Part shown: positions 7,659-15,695 of the stretch, piece after piece
Position numbering within the stretch: the first letter of the stretch is position 1
Layout: each line of letters starts with the position of its first letter
DNA from: Flavobacterium sp. DG2-3
GTDB taxonomy: Bacteria; Bacteroidota; Bacteroidia; Flavobacteriales; Flavobacteriaceae
Assembly (NCBI RefSeq): GCF_030730925.1
Contig: NZ_JAVAMB010000002.1
Coordinates: forward strand, 1-64,000
Reading direction: 5' to 3'
DNA length: 64,000 bases
Notes under the pieces: model-generated
What the model was told of the DNA's origin: nothing
The model's input: only the letters and a program-made list of their open reading frames with translations
The model's database searches: none
Position numbers and translations under genes: made by a program

Positions 7659-10058
7659 ATGATTACAAACACATCATTAGAATACAAAGGCGATTTATAT
7701 CCATCAAAAATTATCTCTTATGAACATGAAGGAGATTCTGTTTTCTTTAATACGGATAACAAAGTAATCTTAAAAGTCACCATTCTTCGTGATAGTTTAA
7801 TCCGATTTCGTTTTACTACAAAAGGGTATTTCAGTAACGATTTTTCGTACGCTATTGATAAAACCCAGCTTCACGGTTATAATTTTCTAGAAGTTACAGA
7901 AGAAGAAACCTTCTTTCAAATTAGAACCAGTAAAGTAAAATGCAAAATACAAAAGGCAGATCTTCGTCTTTCTATTTATGATTTAAACGATTTTCTAATT
8001 CTTGAAGATGAACTTGGTTTTCATTGGGAAGAAAGCTATGAATATGGCGGAAATATTGTAAAAATGAGTAAATACGCTAAAGACGGCGAATGCTATTATG
8101 GTCTTGGCGATAAAGCAACTCAGATGAATCTTAAAGGCAAAAGACTAGAAAATTTTGCTACAGATCAATATGCGTATCAGAAAGATCAAGAACCATTATA
8201 TAAAGTAGTTCCGTTTTATATCGGATTGCACAACAAACAATCCTACGGTATATTTTTCGACAACACTTTTAGAACGTTTTTTGATTTTTGTCAGGAAAGA
8301 AGAAACGTTACCAGTTTTTGGGCTGAAGGTGGTGAAATGAATTATTATTTTGTCTATGGCCCTCAAATGCAGGATGTTGTTACAACGTATACAGACTTAA
8401 CTGGAAAACCAGAATTACCGCCGCTTTGGGTTTTAGGATACCACCAATGCAAATGGAGTTATTATCCTGAAAGCAAAGTCAAAGAAATTACCTCGAAATT
8501 TAGAGAACTGCAGATTCCTTGTGACGCTATTTATTTGGATATTGATTATATGGATGGTTTCAGATGTTTTACATGGAATAAAAACTATTTTCCTGATCCA
8601 AAAAGAATGGTTGCTGAATTAGCCGAAGATGGTTTTAAAACCGTTGTAATTATTGATCCGGGAATTAAAATCGATAAAGATTATTGGGTCTACAAAGAAG
8701 CTTTAGAAAAAGATTATTTCTGTAAAAGAGCCGATGGACCTTATATGAAAGGAAAAGTTTGGCCAGGAGAATGCAATTTCCCAGATTATACAAATCCCGT
8801 AGTTAGAGAATGGTGGGCAGGATTATTTAAAGAATTAGTTGCAGATATTGGAGTAAAAGGAGTTTGGAATGACATGAACGAACCTGCTGTAATGGAAGTG
8901 CCGAATAAAACTTTCCCGATGGATGTACGCCATATTTATGATGGAAATCCTTGCAGTCATAGAAAAGCACATAATATTTACGGCACGCAGATGGCAAGAG
9001 CTACTTATCATGGTGTAAAACGATTTGCTTATCCAAAACGACCATTTGTAATAACAAGATCGGCTTATGCTGGAGCACAGCGTTATACTTCTTCATGGAC
9101 AGGCGATAACGTGGCAACTTGGGAACATTTATGGCTTGCTAACATTCAGGTGCAGCGATTGTCCATTTCTGGAATGGGATTTACAGGTTCTGATATCGGC
9201 GGATTTGCAGAACAGCCAACGGGAGAGTTATATGCACGCTGGATTCAATTAGGCGTTTTTCATCCTTTTTGCAGAACGCATTCTTCTGGAGATCATGGGA
9301 ATCAGGAACCTTGGGCTTTTGATGAAGAAGTCATTAATATTACTAGAAAGTTTGTGAGCCTGCGTTATCAATTACTTCCTTATCTATATACAATGTTCTG
9401 GCAGTATATTGAGGAAGGAATTCCGATGCTTAAACCTTTGGTTTATTATGATCAAGACGATACTCAGACACATTATAGAAATGATGAATTTATCTTTGGA
9501 AACCAGATTTTAGTTTGCCCGATACTTGAACCTAATGCTGTAGGTAGACGTATGTATATTCCTAGAGGCGAATGGTATAACTATTGGACAAATGAATTGT
9601 TTATTGGGGGAAGAGAAATTTGGATCGACACTAAATTTGATGAAATTCCGGTTTTTGTAAAAGCAGGGGCAGTTATTCCTAAATATCCAGTTCAGCAGTA
9701 CGTAGGCGAATTAGAATTTGATGAACTAACGCTGGATGTTTATTATAATAATGGAAAAGAACAGTCAGCTGTTTACGAAGATGCGCAAGACGGTTATGAT
9801 TATAAAAAAGGACGTTATAGCTATTTGTCGTTAAGGAATATTGGAAAAGAAAAAGAACTTATTATTCAGCTTCATAAAGAAGGAAAATATATCACACCAT
9901 ACACTAAGTATAAAATAAACCTTATCGGACTGCCATTTAAAGTTTCTGAAATTGAAATTGACAACGAAAAAATTGAATTTGATAAAATTAGTTTCGAGCA
10001 AAATAATTTCTTAATAGTTGATAAAGAGTTTAATGAACTTCATATTGTAGGGGAGTAG
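7659..10058 (+). CDS. Glycoside hydrolase family 31 (alpha-glucosidase-like)
   Basis: A 799-residue GH31 enzyme. The nucleophile Asp lies in GVWNDMNEPAVM (about 404) and the acid/base Asp in WTGDN (about 482). The N-terminal beta-sandwich (residues 1-240) and C-terminal beta domains are as usual for the family. There is no signal peptide, so it is predicted to be cytoplasmic. In this neighbourhood it probably trims alpha-glucans or oligosaccharides from glycogen turnover, though alpha-xylosidase activity cannot be excluded by sequence reading. It follows glgB by 204 bp. A -7-like TATGTTTG lies at 7613-7620, so it may have its own promoter. Confidence 0.92.
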   Translation: MITNTSLEYKGDLYPSKIISYEHEGDSVFFNTDNKVILKVTILRDSLIRFRFTTKGYFSNDFSYAIDKTQLHGYNFLEVTEEETFFQIRTSKVKCKIQKADLRLSIYDLNDFLILEDELGFHWEESYEYGGNIVKMSKYAKDGECYYGLGDKATQMNLKGKRLENFATDQYAYQKDQEPLYKVVPFYIGLHNKQSYGIFFDNTFRTFFDFCQERRNVTSFWAEGGEMNYYFVYGPQMQDVVTTYTDLTGKPELPPLWVLGYHQCKWSYYPESKVKEITSKFRELQIPCDAIYLDIDYMDGFRCFTWNKNYFPDPKRMVAELAEDGFKTVVIIDPGIKIDKDYWVYKEALEKDYFCKRADGPYMKGKVWPGECNFPDYTNPVVREWWAGLFKELVADIGVKGVWNDMNEPAVMEVPNKTFPMDVRHIYDGNPCSHRKAHNIYGTQMARATYHGVKRFAYPKRPFVITRSAYAGAQRYTSSWTGDNVATWEHLWLANIQVQRLSISGMGFTGSDIGGFAEQPTGELYARWIQLGVFHPFCRTHSSGDHGNQEPWAFDEEVINITRKFVSLRYQLLPYLYTMFWQYIEEGIPMLKPLVYYDQDDTQTHYRNDEFIFGNQILVCPILEPNAVGRRMYIPRGEWYNYWTNELFIGGREIWIDTKFDEIPVFVKAGAVIPKYPVQQYVGELEFDELTLDVYYNNGKEQSAVYEDAQDGYDYKKGRYSYLSLRNIGKEKELIIQLHKEGKYITPYTKYKINLIGLPFKVSEIEIDNEKIEFDKISFEQNNFLIVDKEFNELHIVGE

Positions 10059-10142
10059 TCAAATTTTGATATTTTTTTGACTTATTGTGTAAAATATTTT
10101 ATGTTTTTTAATCGTATTTTTGCTATAAAAATAGCTCGAATT

Positions 10143-10952
10143 ATGAAAAAATATATGTTTTTAGGAATTTTTGGAGCACTTGTAATGGCATGTGCAACAA
10201 ATCCAATTACTGGAAAACAAAACTTGAATTTTGTTTCAAATAGCGAATTGTTTCCAACTTCTTTTCAGCAATACAGTACTTTTCTGTCTGAAAATAAAGT
10301 TATTACTGGTACAACCGATGCAAAACTAGTCGAAAATGTTGGTTTGAAAATTAAATTGGCAGCTGAAAAATATCTGACCTATTTAGGACAATCACAATAT
10401 TTAAAAGATTATCGTTGGGAATATAAATTAGTTGATAATAAAGAAGTTAATGCGTGGTGTTTGCCTGGAGGAAAAATTGTAGTGTATTCAGGAATATTGC
10501 CTATAACACAAAACGAATCTGGTCTGGCAACGGTTATGGGGCATGAGGTTTCTCACGCGTTAGCCAATCACGGTGCGCAGAGAATGAGTGCAGCTCAATT
10601 GCAGCAAATAGGAGGAGCGGTTTTAGATGCTGCAACAGCAAACAAAACGGCACAAACAAGAGAAATATTTTCTCAAGCTTACGGTATGGGAACAGAAGTA
10701 GGAGTAATGCTTCCTTTTAGCAGAAGTAACGAAAGCGAGGCAGACAAAATTGGTTTGACATTGATGGCCATTGCAGGTTATAATCCGGATGATGCTGTTG
10801 CGTTTTGGACTAGAATGTCTGCAAAATCAGGCGGTGCTTCAACACCAGAATTTATGAGTACGCACCCTTCTGATGCTACTAGAATTGCTAATATCAAAGC
10901 ATTAATTCCAGAAGCAAAAGCAATTGCACTTAAAGTTGGAACTATAAAATAA
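10143..10952 (+). CDS. M48-family metalloprotease, lipoprotein
   Basis: Zinc protease of the LoiP/YcaL/BepA type acting in the periplasm. The start at 10143 gives MKKYMFLGIFGALVMAC, a lipoprotein signal with the acylated Cys at residue 17. The 22-codon upstream extension from a TTG would hide this signal. NPITGKQ follows the Cys, as in many family members. Zinc site: HEVSH near 134-138 with the third ligand Glu in NESEADKIGL (about 200). The length, 269 aa, is typical. The family degrades misfolded outer-membrane or periplasmic proteins; that role is inferred. Confidence 0.93.
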   Translation: MKKYMFLGIFGALVMACATNPITGKQNLNFVSNSELFPTSFQQYSTFLSENKVITGTTDAKLVENVGLKIKLAAEKYLTYLGQSQYLKDYRWEYKLVDNKEVNAWCLPGGKIVVYSGILPITQNESGLATVMGHEVSHALANHGAQRMSAAQLQQIGGAVLDAATANKTAQTREIFSQAYGMGTEVGVMLPFSRSNESEADKIGLTLMAIAGYNPDDAVAFWTRMSAKSGGASTPEFMSTHPSDATRIANIKALIPEAKAIALKVGTIK

Positions 10953-10975
10953 ATTACGCATAAAAATATACCTTT

Positions 10976-11012
10976 TAAAAAGCCACTCATTTTTTTGATT
11001 GGCTTTTTTTTT
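10976..11012 (+). terminator. Intrinsic terminator after the M48 protease
   Basis: AAAAGCCA pairs with TTGGCTTT across a T-rich loop and is followed by a long T run. Confidence 0.7.
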
Positions 11013-11061
11013 ATTTTACCGAATTTCATAATTTAATAATGTACGAAATATCGAAATTCTA

Positions 11062-11091
11062 TTTGTTTATCATAAAAAATAGATAAATTCG
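11062..11091 (+). promoter_or_regulatory. Candidate promoter for the UMF1 transporter
   Basis: TTTG at 11062-11065, an 18-nt spacer, then TAAATTCG at 11084-11091, one mismatch from the Bacteroidota -7 consensus TAnnTTTG. The ATG lies 26 bp further on. Confidence 0.5.
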
Positions 11092-11116
11092 TAGCCTATT
11101 TAACAAAACCATTTCT

Positions 11117-12442
11117 ATGAAAAACCTACAAAAAGGAGATAAGAAGCTTTTAAATGCCTGGGCATTTTATGATTGGGCAAATTCAGTTTATACTTTGACG
11201 ATTGCCTCTGCTGTATTTCCTATTTTTTACGAAGCTTTATTTAGTGACCGCGATCATTATATTGATGTTTTTGGAATGCATCTTAAAAATTCTGCTTTAA
11301 TTAGTTTTATTACTGCCGCGGCGTTTTTAGTGGTTTCTTTTATTTCGCCTTTGTTATCTGGTATTGCCGATTATGTGGGAAATAAAAAGTCATTCATGAA
11401 ATTTTTCTGCTATCTAGGAGCCTTTTCTTGTATGGGATTGTATTGGTTTGACTTAGAAAATATTTATGTTGGACTTTTATTTTATTTCCTTGGATTGCTT
11501 GGCTACTGGGGAAGTTTGGTTTTTTATAATTCCTATCTTCCAGATATTGCATTTGAAGAACAACAAGACAGAATCAGTGCAAAAGGATATTCGTTAGGAT
11601 ATATTGGTAGTGTTATTTTGTTGATAATCAATTTAGCAATGATCATGAAGCCGAAACTTTTCGGAATTTCAGGAACAGATGGAGAAGCAGCAATGAAAGC
11701 CATGCGTTATTCTTTTATAATGGTCGGCGTTTGGTGGATTTTATTTAGCCAATACACTTATTATTATTTGCCGAAAGGGAGCAAAGAAAATGGCCAAAAA
11801 TTGACTAAATCTGTTTTGTTTAATGGTTTTAAAGAATTGAAAAAGGTTTGGCGTTTGTTGAATGATAACATTCCTTTGAGAAGATATTTAGGCGGATTTT
11901 TTGTTTCAAGTATGGCTGTACAGACTGTAATGCTTGTAGCAACTTATTTCGGTGCTCAGGAAATTAAGTGGTCATCAAAAGAAGAAAGCACAATTGGTCT
12001 TATAATTTGTATTTTGATAATTCAGCTTGTAGCGGTAATTGGTGCTGTTTTGACTTCAAGAGCTTCAGCAAAATTCGGAAATGTCAAAACTTTAATTTTT
12101 ATCAACGGTATTTGGGCTATATTTTGCGCTTTAGCATATTTTATAACATTGCCTTTGCACTTTTATGTAATGGCAACCGTTGCTGGATTTGTAATGGGAG
12201 GTATTCAGGCATTGTCACGTTCAACCTATTCTAAATTATTGCCAGATACAGAAGACACTGCTTCATTTTTCAGCTTTTATGATGTGGCAGAAAAGATAGG
12301 AATCGTGATTGGAATGTGCATTTACGGAATCATTGACCAACGTACAGGAAGTCCGCGTAAAGCGATTGTTATTCTAGCTATTTTCTTTATAACAGCCATT
12401 TTCCTTTTAAGAAGAGTACATAAAAAAGACGTTTCAAATTAA
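11117..12442 (+). CDS. MFS transporter, UMF1 / Atg22-like
   Basis: A 441-residue inner-membrane protein with about 12 hydrophobic segments. The N-terminal AFYDWANSVYTLTIASAVFP is the hallmark of the UMF1/Atg22-like branch of the major facilitator superfamily, and GFVMGGIQALSRSTYSKLLP in the second half is also characteristic. Fungal Atg22 exports amino acids from the vacuole; the bacterial substrate is unknown. It is a single-gene unit with its own candidate promoter and a downstream hairpin. Confidence 0.9.
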   Translation: MKNLQKGDKKLLNAWAFYDWANSVYTLTIASAVFPIFYEALFSDRDHYIDVFGMHLKNSALISFITAAAFLVVSFISPLLSGIADYVGNKKSFMKFFCYLGAFSCMGLYWFDLENIYVGLLFYFLGLLGYWGSLVFYNSYLPDIAFEEQQDRISAKGYSLGYIGSVILLIINLAMIMKPKLFGISGTDGEAAMKAMRYSFIMVGVWWILFSQYTYYYLPKGSKENGQKLTKSVLFNGFKELKKVWRLLNDNIPLRRYLGGFFVSSMAVQTVMLVATYFGAQEIKWSSKEESTIGLIICILIIQLVAVIGAVLTSRASAKFGNVKTLIFINGIWAIFCALAYFITLPLHFYVMATVAGFVMGGIQALSRSTYSKLLPDTEDTASFFSFYDVAEKIGIVIGMCIYGIIDQRTGSPRKAIVILAIFFITAIFLLRRVHKKDVSN

Positions 12443-12455
12443 TTGAAACGTCTTT
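12424..12455 (-). terminator. Hairpin at the end of the UMF1 gene
   Basis: AAAGACGTTTCAA pairs perfectly with TTGAAACGTCTTT across a 5-base loop. The T-tail lies on the minus-strand side, so it could terminate transcription arriving from the convergent operon. It overlaps the last codons of the transporter gene. Confidence 0.5.
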
Positions 12456-12463
12456 AAAATAAT

Positions 12464-12529
12464 AATATCACGAATTGCAAGGAATTATTTGATTGATGAT
12501 TTTTTTGTAATTCGTGATATTTTTTTTGT
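12464..12529 (+). terminator. Terminator for the UMF1 gene
   Basis: AATATCACGAATT (12464-12476) pairs with AATTCGTGATATT (12509-12521) and is followed by T8. The loop is long, about 32 nt. Confidence 0.65.
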
Positions 12530-12535
12530 TTGAAA

Positions 12536-13255
12536 TCAGCTTTTTGTAATGCTTCCAGATCCTGAGACTTTAACATCCTTTTTTTCTGGATTTCCAACAT
12601 ATCTAATGTTTCCAGAGCCAGAAACTCTAGCCGTTAAACTTTGATCGCAGGCCACTTTGCTGTTTCCAGATCCCGAAACATTTGCTTCAACAATTTTCGA
12701 TTTCAAATCGGCTGCATTTATATCTCCAGAACCGGAAAGTTTTGCAGAGAAATTATCAGCCGTTCCTCTCAAACGTACATTTCCAGAACCGCTTACATTT
12801 AGTTCTAAATTATTAGTATCAACTGGTAAAGTAAAATTTCCAGAACCAGATAATTTAACCAAAAACTTTTCATTTTTGATAACGTCTTTTGACTGAATAT
12901 CGCCAGAACCAGCTAAACTCAATTCAGAGATTTTTTCAAAAGGAACTGTAATGTGAATACTTTTACCAGTACTAGTTCTAATATTTGTCAACTTTTCAAT
13001 ATAGATTTTTAATGAATTATCTTCCACTTCAACTTTGATGGCAGACAAAAGATTTTCTTCTCCCTTGATGGTAATTTTTCCTTCTTTTCCAGCAACTAAA
13101 TCAACATCAAAGAAACCTGAAATTTTAATTCCGTCGTAATCTCCAGTAGTTCTAGTTTCTGTAACTACTTTTCCGTTTCCTTGAAGTTTGTTTTGTGCAT
13201 TTATAGTGCTTAAAGAAAGCGCAGCAAATGCAAGTAATAAAATTGACTTTTTCAT
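12536..13255 (-). CDS. Secreted head-GIN-domain (DUF2807) protein
   Basis: A 239-residue protein with a signal peptide (1-20, ending INAQ). The rest is a DUF2807 beta-helix starting with YDGIKISGFFDVDLVAG. It then carries about eight repeats of the type SGSGxxxx, each a turn between beta strands. In Bacteroidota such proteins are annotated as putative autotransporter adhesins; the role is not proven. It is the last gene of a minus-strand run led by an ECF sigma factor, 20 bp after the previous gene, so it is probably a regulated envelope or surface product. Confidence 0.88.
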   Translation of the reverse strand: MKKSILLLAFAALSLSTINAQNKLQGNGKVVTETRTTGDYDGIKISGFFDVDLVAGKEGKITIKGEENLLSAIKVEVEDNSLKIYIEKLTNIRTSTGKSIHITVPFEKISELSLAGSGDIQSKDVIKNEKFLVKLSGSGNFTLPVDTNNLELNVSGSGNVRLRGTADNFSAKLSGSGDINAADLKSKIVEANVSGSGNSKVACDQSLTARVSGSGNIRYVGNPEKKDVKVSGSGSITKS

Positions 13256-13275
13256 TGTTTTGATTTTTTAGATGA

Positions 13276-14334
13276 TTAATTTTTTGTTAGCGAAATATTT
13301 CCGTAATTCGAATTGATATTGATTTTATTTTGTCCTTTTTTCTTGTAATAGCCAGCAATTCTTTTACTGTTGCTTTTAACTTCTGAAACAGAAACTTCTA
13401 AATTATTATCATGTTTGATATTCGAATATCTGGCAGAAATATCAAAATCGAAAGCATAATTTGGCACGTAACCAATTGAAATGTCCGTATATCCTGAATT
13501 TATCGTAATGTTTCCAGCTCTTTCATTTACAGTTCCAATACTGATTTTACTGTAATTGGTATCGTAGCTAAAGTTACTTGAAATTTCTCCAATAATAAAA
13601 GTTAAATAGTTTCCAGAGCCGCTTAAAGAATTGATTTTTTGAAACTTAAACGTTCCGTAATTACAGTCAGCTTTAATATTCTGACCGTCATTTAGATTAA
13701 CATCCGTATAATTGGCATTTAGATTCAAATTTCCTGAATCATTAATTTTAAGATTCGAATATCGAGCATCAACATTTCCTGCTTTTACGTAATCTATGCT
13801 TGAACTTTGGCAGTATTGAATTGAGATTTGATTATTAGATCCGTTTAGTTTTCCCAAAGTGACTTTCCCATATTTGCAGTCAATATCTGTAGAAGATTCT
13901 GCAATTGGTACCGAAATATTGCCATATTTATTAGCCAGTTTAATCGACCCGTTTTTCGGAATTTTAACCACATAGTTGATTTCAAAACTATTGTTGCTTC
14001 CTTTACTTTTAAGAGTAGAATTTCCAAGTGTTGTTACGGCAGAAACCAATCCTTTAAGAGCAGTAATTTCAACATCAATGCTGTTTAATCGTTCGTTTAC
14101 CCAATTTTCATTTGGTCCATTCACTTTGATTGTAATGTCGAGATCAATTTTGTCTTCATCCCAAGTTGTTACAGTGATACTGCCATATTTATTTTCAATA
14201 TCGATTCCGGCATTTGAGTTTACGATATATGTCTTTTTAATGCTTTTTTGTTTGGTTATAAAAGTGTCGTCGTTTGAAAATCCCAAAAAAGGAATCAAAA
14301 GAAGTAAGATTAGTAAGTTATAGTGTTTTTTCAT
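13276..14334 (-). CDS. Secreted beta-rich adhesin-like (DUF4097-like) protein
   Basis: 352 residues with a signal peptide ending FLGFSN. The body is a series of short strand-turn units, many of the form xxYGxIxV or xxYSNIKI (for example NKYGSITV, NKYGNISV, CKYGKVTL, ARYSNIKH), consistent with a right-handed beta-helix like DUF4097/DUF2807. It overlaps the preceding anti-sigma-like gene by 17 bp, suggesting translational coupling. The function is unknown. The resemblance to the next gene's fold suggests the two act together at the cell envelope. Confidence 0.75.
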   Translation of the reverse strand: MKKHYNLLILLLLIPFLGFSNDDTFITKQKSIKKTYIVNSNAGIDIENKYGSITVTTWDEDKIDLDITIKVNGPNENWVNERLNSIDVEITALKGLVSAVTTLGNSTLKSKGSNNSFEINYVVKIPKNGSIKLANKYGNISVPIAESSTDIDCKYGKVTLGKLNGSNNQISIQYCQSSSIDYVKAGNVDARYSNLKINDSGNLNLNANYTDVNLNDGQNIKADCNYGTFKFQKINSLSGSGNYLTFIIGEISSNFSYDTNYSKISIGTVNERAGNITINSGYTDISIGYVPNYAFDFDISARYSNIKHDNNLEVSVSEVKSNSKRIAGYYKKKGQNKININSNYGNISLTKN

Positions 14335-14851
14335 TAGAGTTGTTTTTTAGTTTTTCATTGTCTTCAATTCTTTTTAAAACGGTTTGTAAAAAAGAAATTC
14401 GCGTTTGGAGATTGCTAATCATCGCATAAATAATTTGTTTGTTCTCTCCATTTTTTTGCAGTTCATTTATGATTTTTTGATAGTCAGCATCAAAAGTTTT
14501 CATCTGATTCATGGCATCATTAATAATCTGCTGATTTTCTGGCGAACTTTTCTCTTTCAGTTTAACCAATTCGTTGTCAATTAGAATATTGAAAATAGAA
14601 TCGGTGCGTTTAGTCTCTTTAGAAGCAAATTTGAATTCTTTTGTTTTTTCATTTTTATAAAAAAGAGATATTCCAAGCATTATTACAATCGAAGCGGCAA
14701 TAGCGGTTACGACCCAATATTTTTTCTTAGGCTCTTTTTTGTTTAATTTCTGAAGAAAATCCATCTGATGGTCAGGAGTTAATTTCTGAATATCCCATTG
14801 ATTTTCAAATCTGTTGAATAATTCGTCTAAATTGTCTTTTTCATTTTTCAT
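14318..14851 (-). CDS. Single-pass membrane protein, probable anti-sigma factor
   Basis: 177 residues: an acidic, helical cytoplasmic N-terminus (1-44), one transmembrane helix WVVTAIAASIVIMLGISLFY near 45-64, then a charged helical extracytoplasmic part with coiled-coil character. No zinc-binding anti-sigma HxxxCxxC motif is present. The call rests on topology and on its place 14 bp after the ECF sigma gene. Sigma and membrane-bound antagonist pairs of this layout are common in Flavobacteriia. It could instead be a structural membrane protein of the adhesin operon. Confidence 0.6.
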   Translation of the reverse strand: MKNEKDNLDELFNRFENQWDIQKLTPDHQMDFLQKLNKKEPKKKYWVVTAIAASIVIMLGISLFYKNEKTKEFKFASKETKRTDSIFNILIDNELVKLKEKSSPENQQIINDAMNQMKTFDADYQKIINELQKNGENKQIIYAMISNLQTRISFLQTVLKRIEDNEKLKNNSNEKTL

Positions 14852-14865
14852 AATTCCAATTCATT

Positions 14866-15420
14866 TTATATCTCTTCCAATTTTTTTCTCAAACTGTCTT
14901 TGGCTCTGCTCAAGGTTGTTCTGCAATTTGCGTACGTAATGTTTAAAATTTCGCAGATTTCTTCCTGATCATAACCTTCTATGTAAAAAAGCGTCAGCAC
15001 CATTCTGTAATTATCTTTCAGCTGCAGAATAGTATCCAAAACCTGTTTTACTTTTAGAGAATTTAAGTCAATATTTTCAGAAATAATTCCGTCATTTTCT
15101 TCAATTTTATAAAGCTGCTTACTTAAATCTTCTACCTGAAAAGAATTGTTCTTCTTGTAAAAATCGATACTATAATTGATGATTATTTTTTTTAACCATG
15201 CTCCAAAAGCCACTTCTTGTTTATAGTCATTGATTTTTGTAAAAGCTTTCAAGAAACCTTCCTGCATGACGTCTTGTGCAAAATGTTCGTCTTTTACAAT
15301 ACGAAAAGCCACATTATACATCGCTTTACAATAGCGATTGTATATTTCAAATTGCGCTTTCTGATTGTTATTTTTACAAAGCGCAATTAATTCTTCGATA
15401 TTTAGGTTATTTATACTCAA
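14866..15420 (-). CDS. ECF-type RNA polymerase sigma factor
   Basis: 184-residue sigma-70 family protein. Region 2 spans about residues 20-90 (AQDVMQEGFLKAFTKI, then FGAWLKKIIINYSIDFYKK). Region 4 spans about 125-180 (YRMVLTLFYIEGYDQEEICEILNI followed by the recognition-helix segment RTTLSRAKDSLRKKL). The start is a TTG at 15420, as no in-frame ATG precedes region 2. It heads the operon with the anti-sigma-like and two beta-helix genes, so it probably controls its own operon. Confidence 0.92.
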   Translation of the reverse strand: MSINNLNIEELIALCKNNNQKAQFEIYNRYCKAMYNVAFRIVKDEHFAQDVMQEGFLKAFTKINDYKQEVAFGAWLKKIIINYSIDFYKKNNSFQVEDLSKQLYKIEENDGIISENIDLNSLKVKQVLDTILQLKDNYRMVLTLFYIEGYDQEEICEILNITYANCRTTLSRAKDSLRKKLEEI

Positions 15421-15557
15421 GTAGTGGCTTTTGGTTTTATATAAGGACAGTACTTTTTTTTCTTTGTTACACTTTTATAAAATTAATTTTATTTTTTTTT
15501 AATTCGGATGAAATGAAAAGTGAAAATATATTTTTTTAGACCTGACTTCTTTTGCTT

Positions 15558-15573
15558 TTGGCATAATGATTGT
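15558..15573 (+). promoter_or_regulatory. Candidate sigma-54 promoter upstream of lon
   Basis: TTGGCATAATGATTGT resembles TGGCAC-N5-TTGC, with GG at 15560-15561 and the -12 element reading GT instead of GC. It lies 123 bp before the lon start. One mismatch at the most conserved -12 base keeps this tentative. Confidence 0.35.
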
Positions 15574-15695
15574 CTATTTTTATGGCCTATCTTGTAATTG
15601 AAAAACAAAACAGATTTTCAGTAAAACTTCAATAAGCAATACACTGTTTATAGATAGCACAAAAAATTTAATGACAAAAAGACTTATATTTTATT

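Noticed and set aside
10077..10142. Upstream TTG extension of the M48 protease
   Set aside because: It would bury the lipoprotein signal peptide that begins at 10143.
13976..14323. 115-codon plus-strand frame opposite the adhesin-like gene
   Set aside because: Antisense shadow without a promoter, in a region where the minus-strand genes are tightly packed and overlap.
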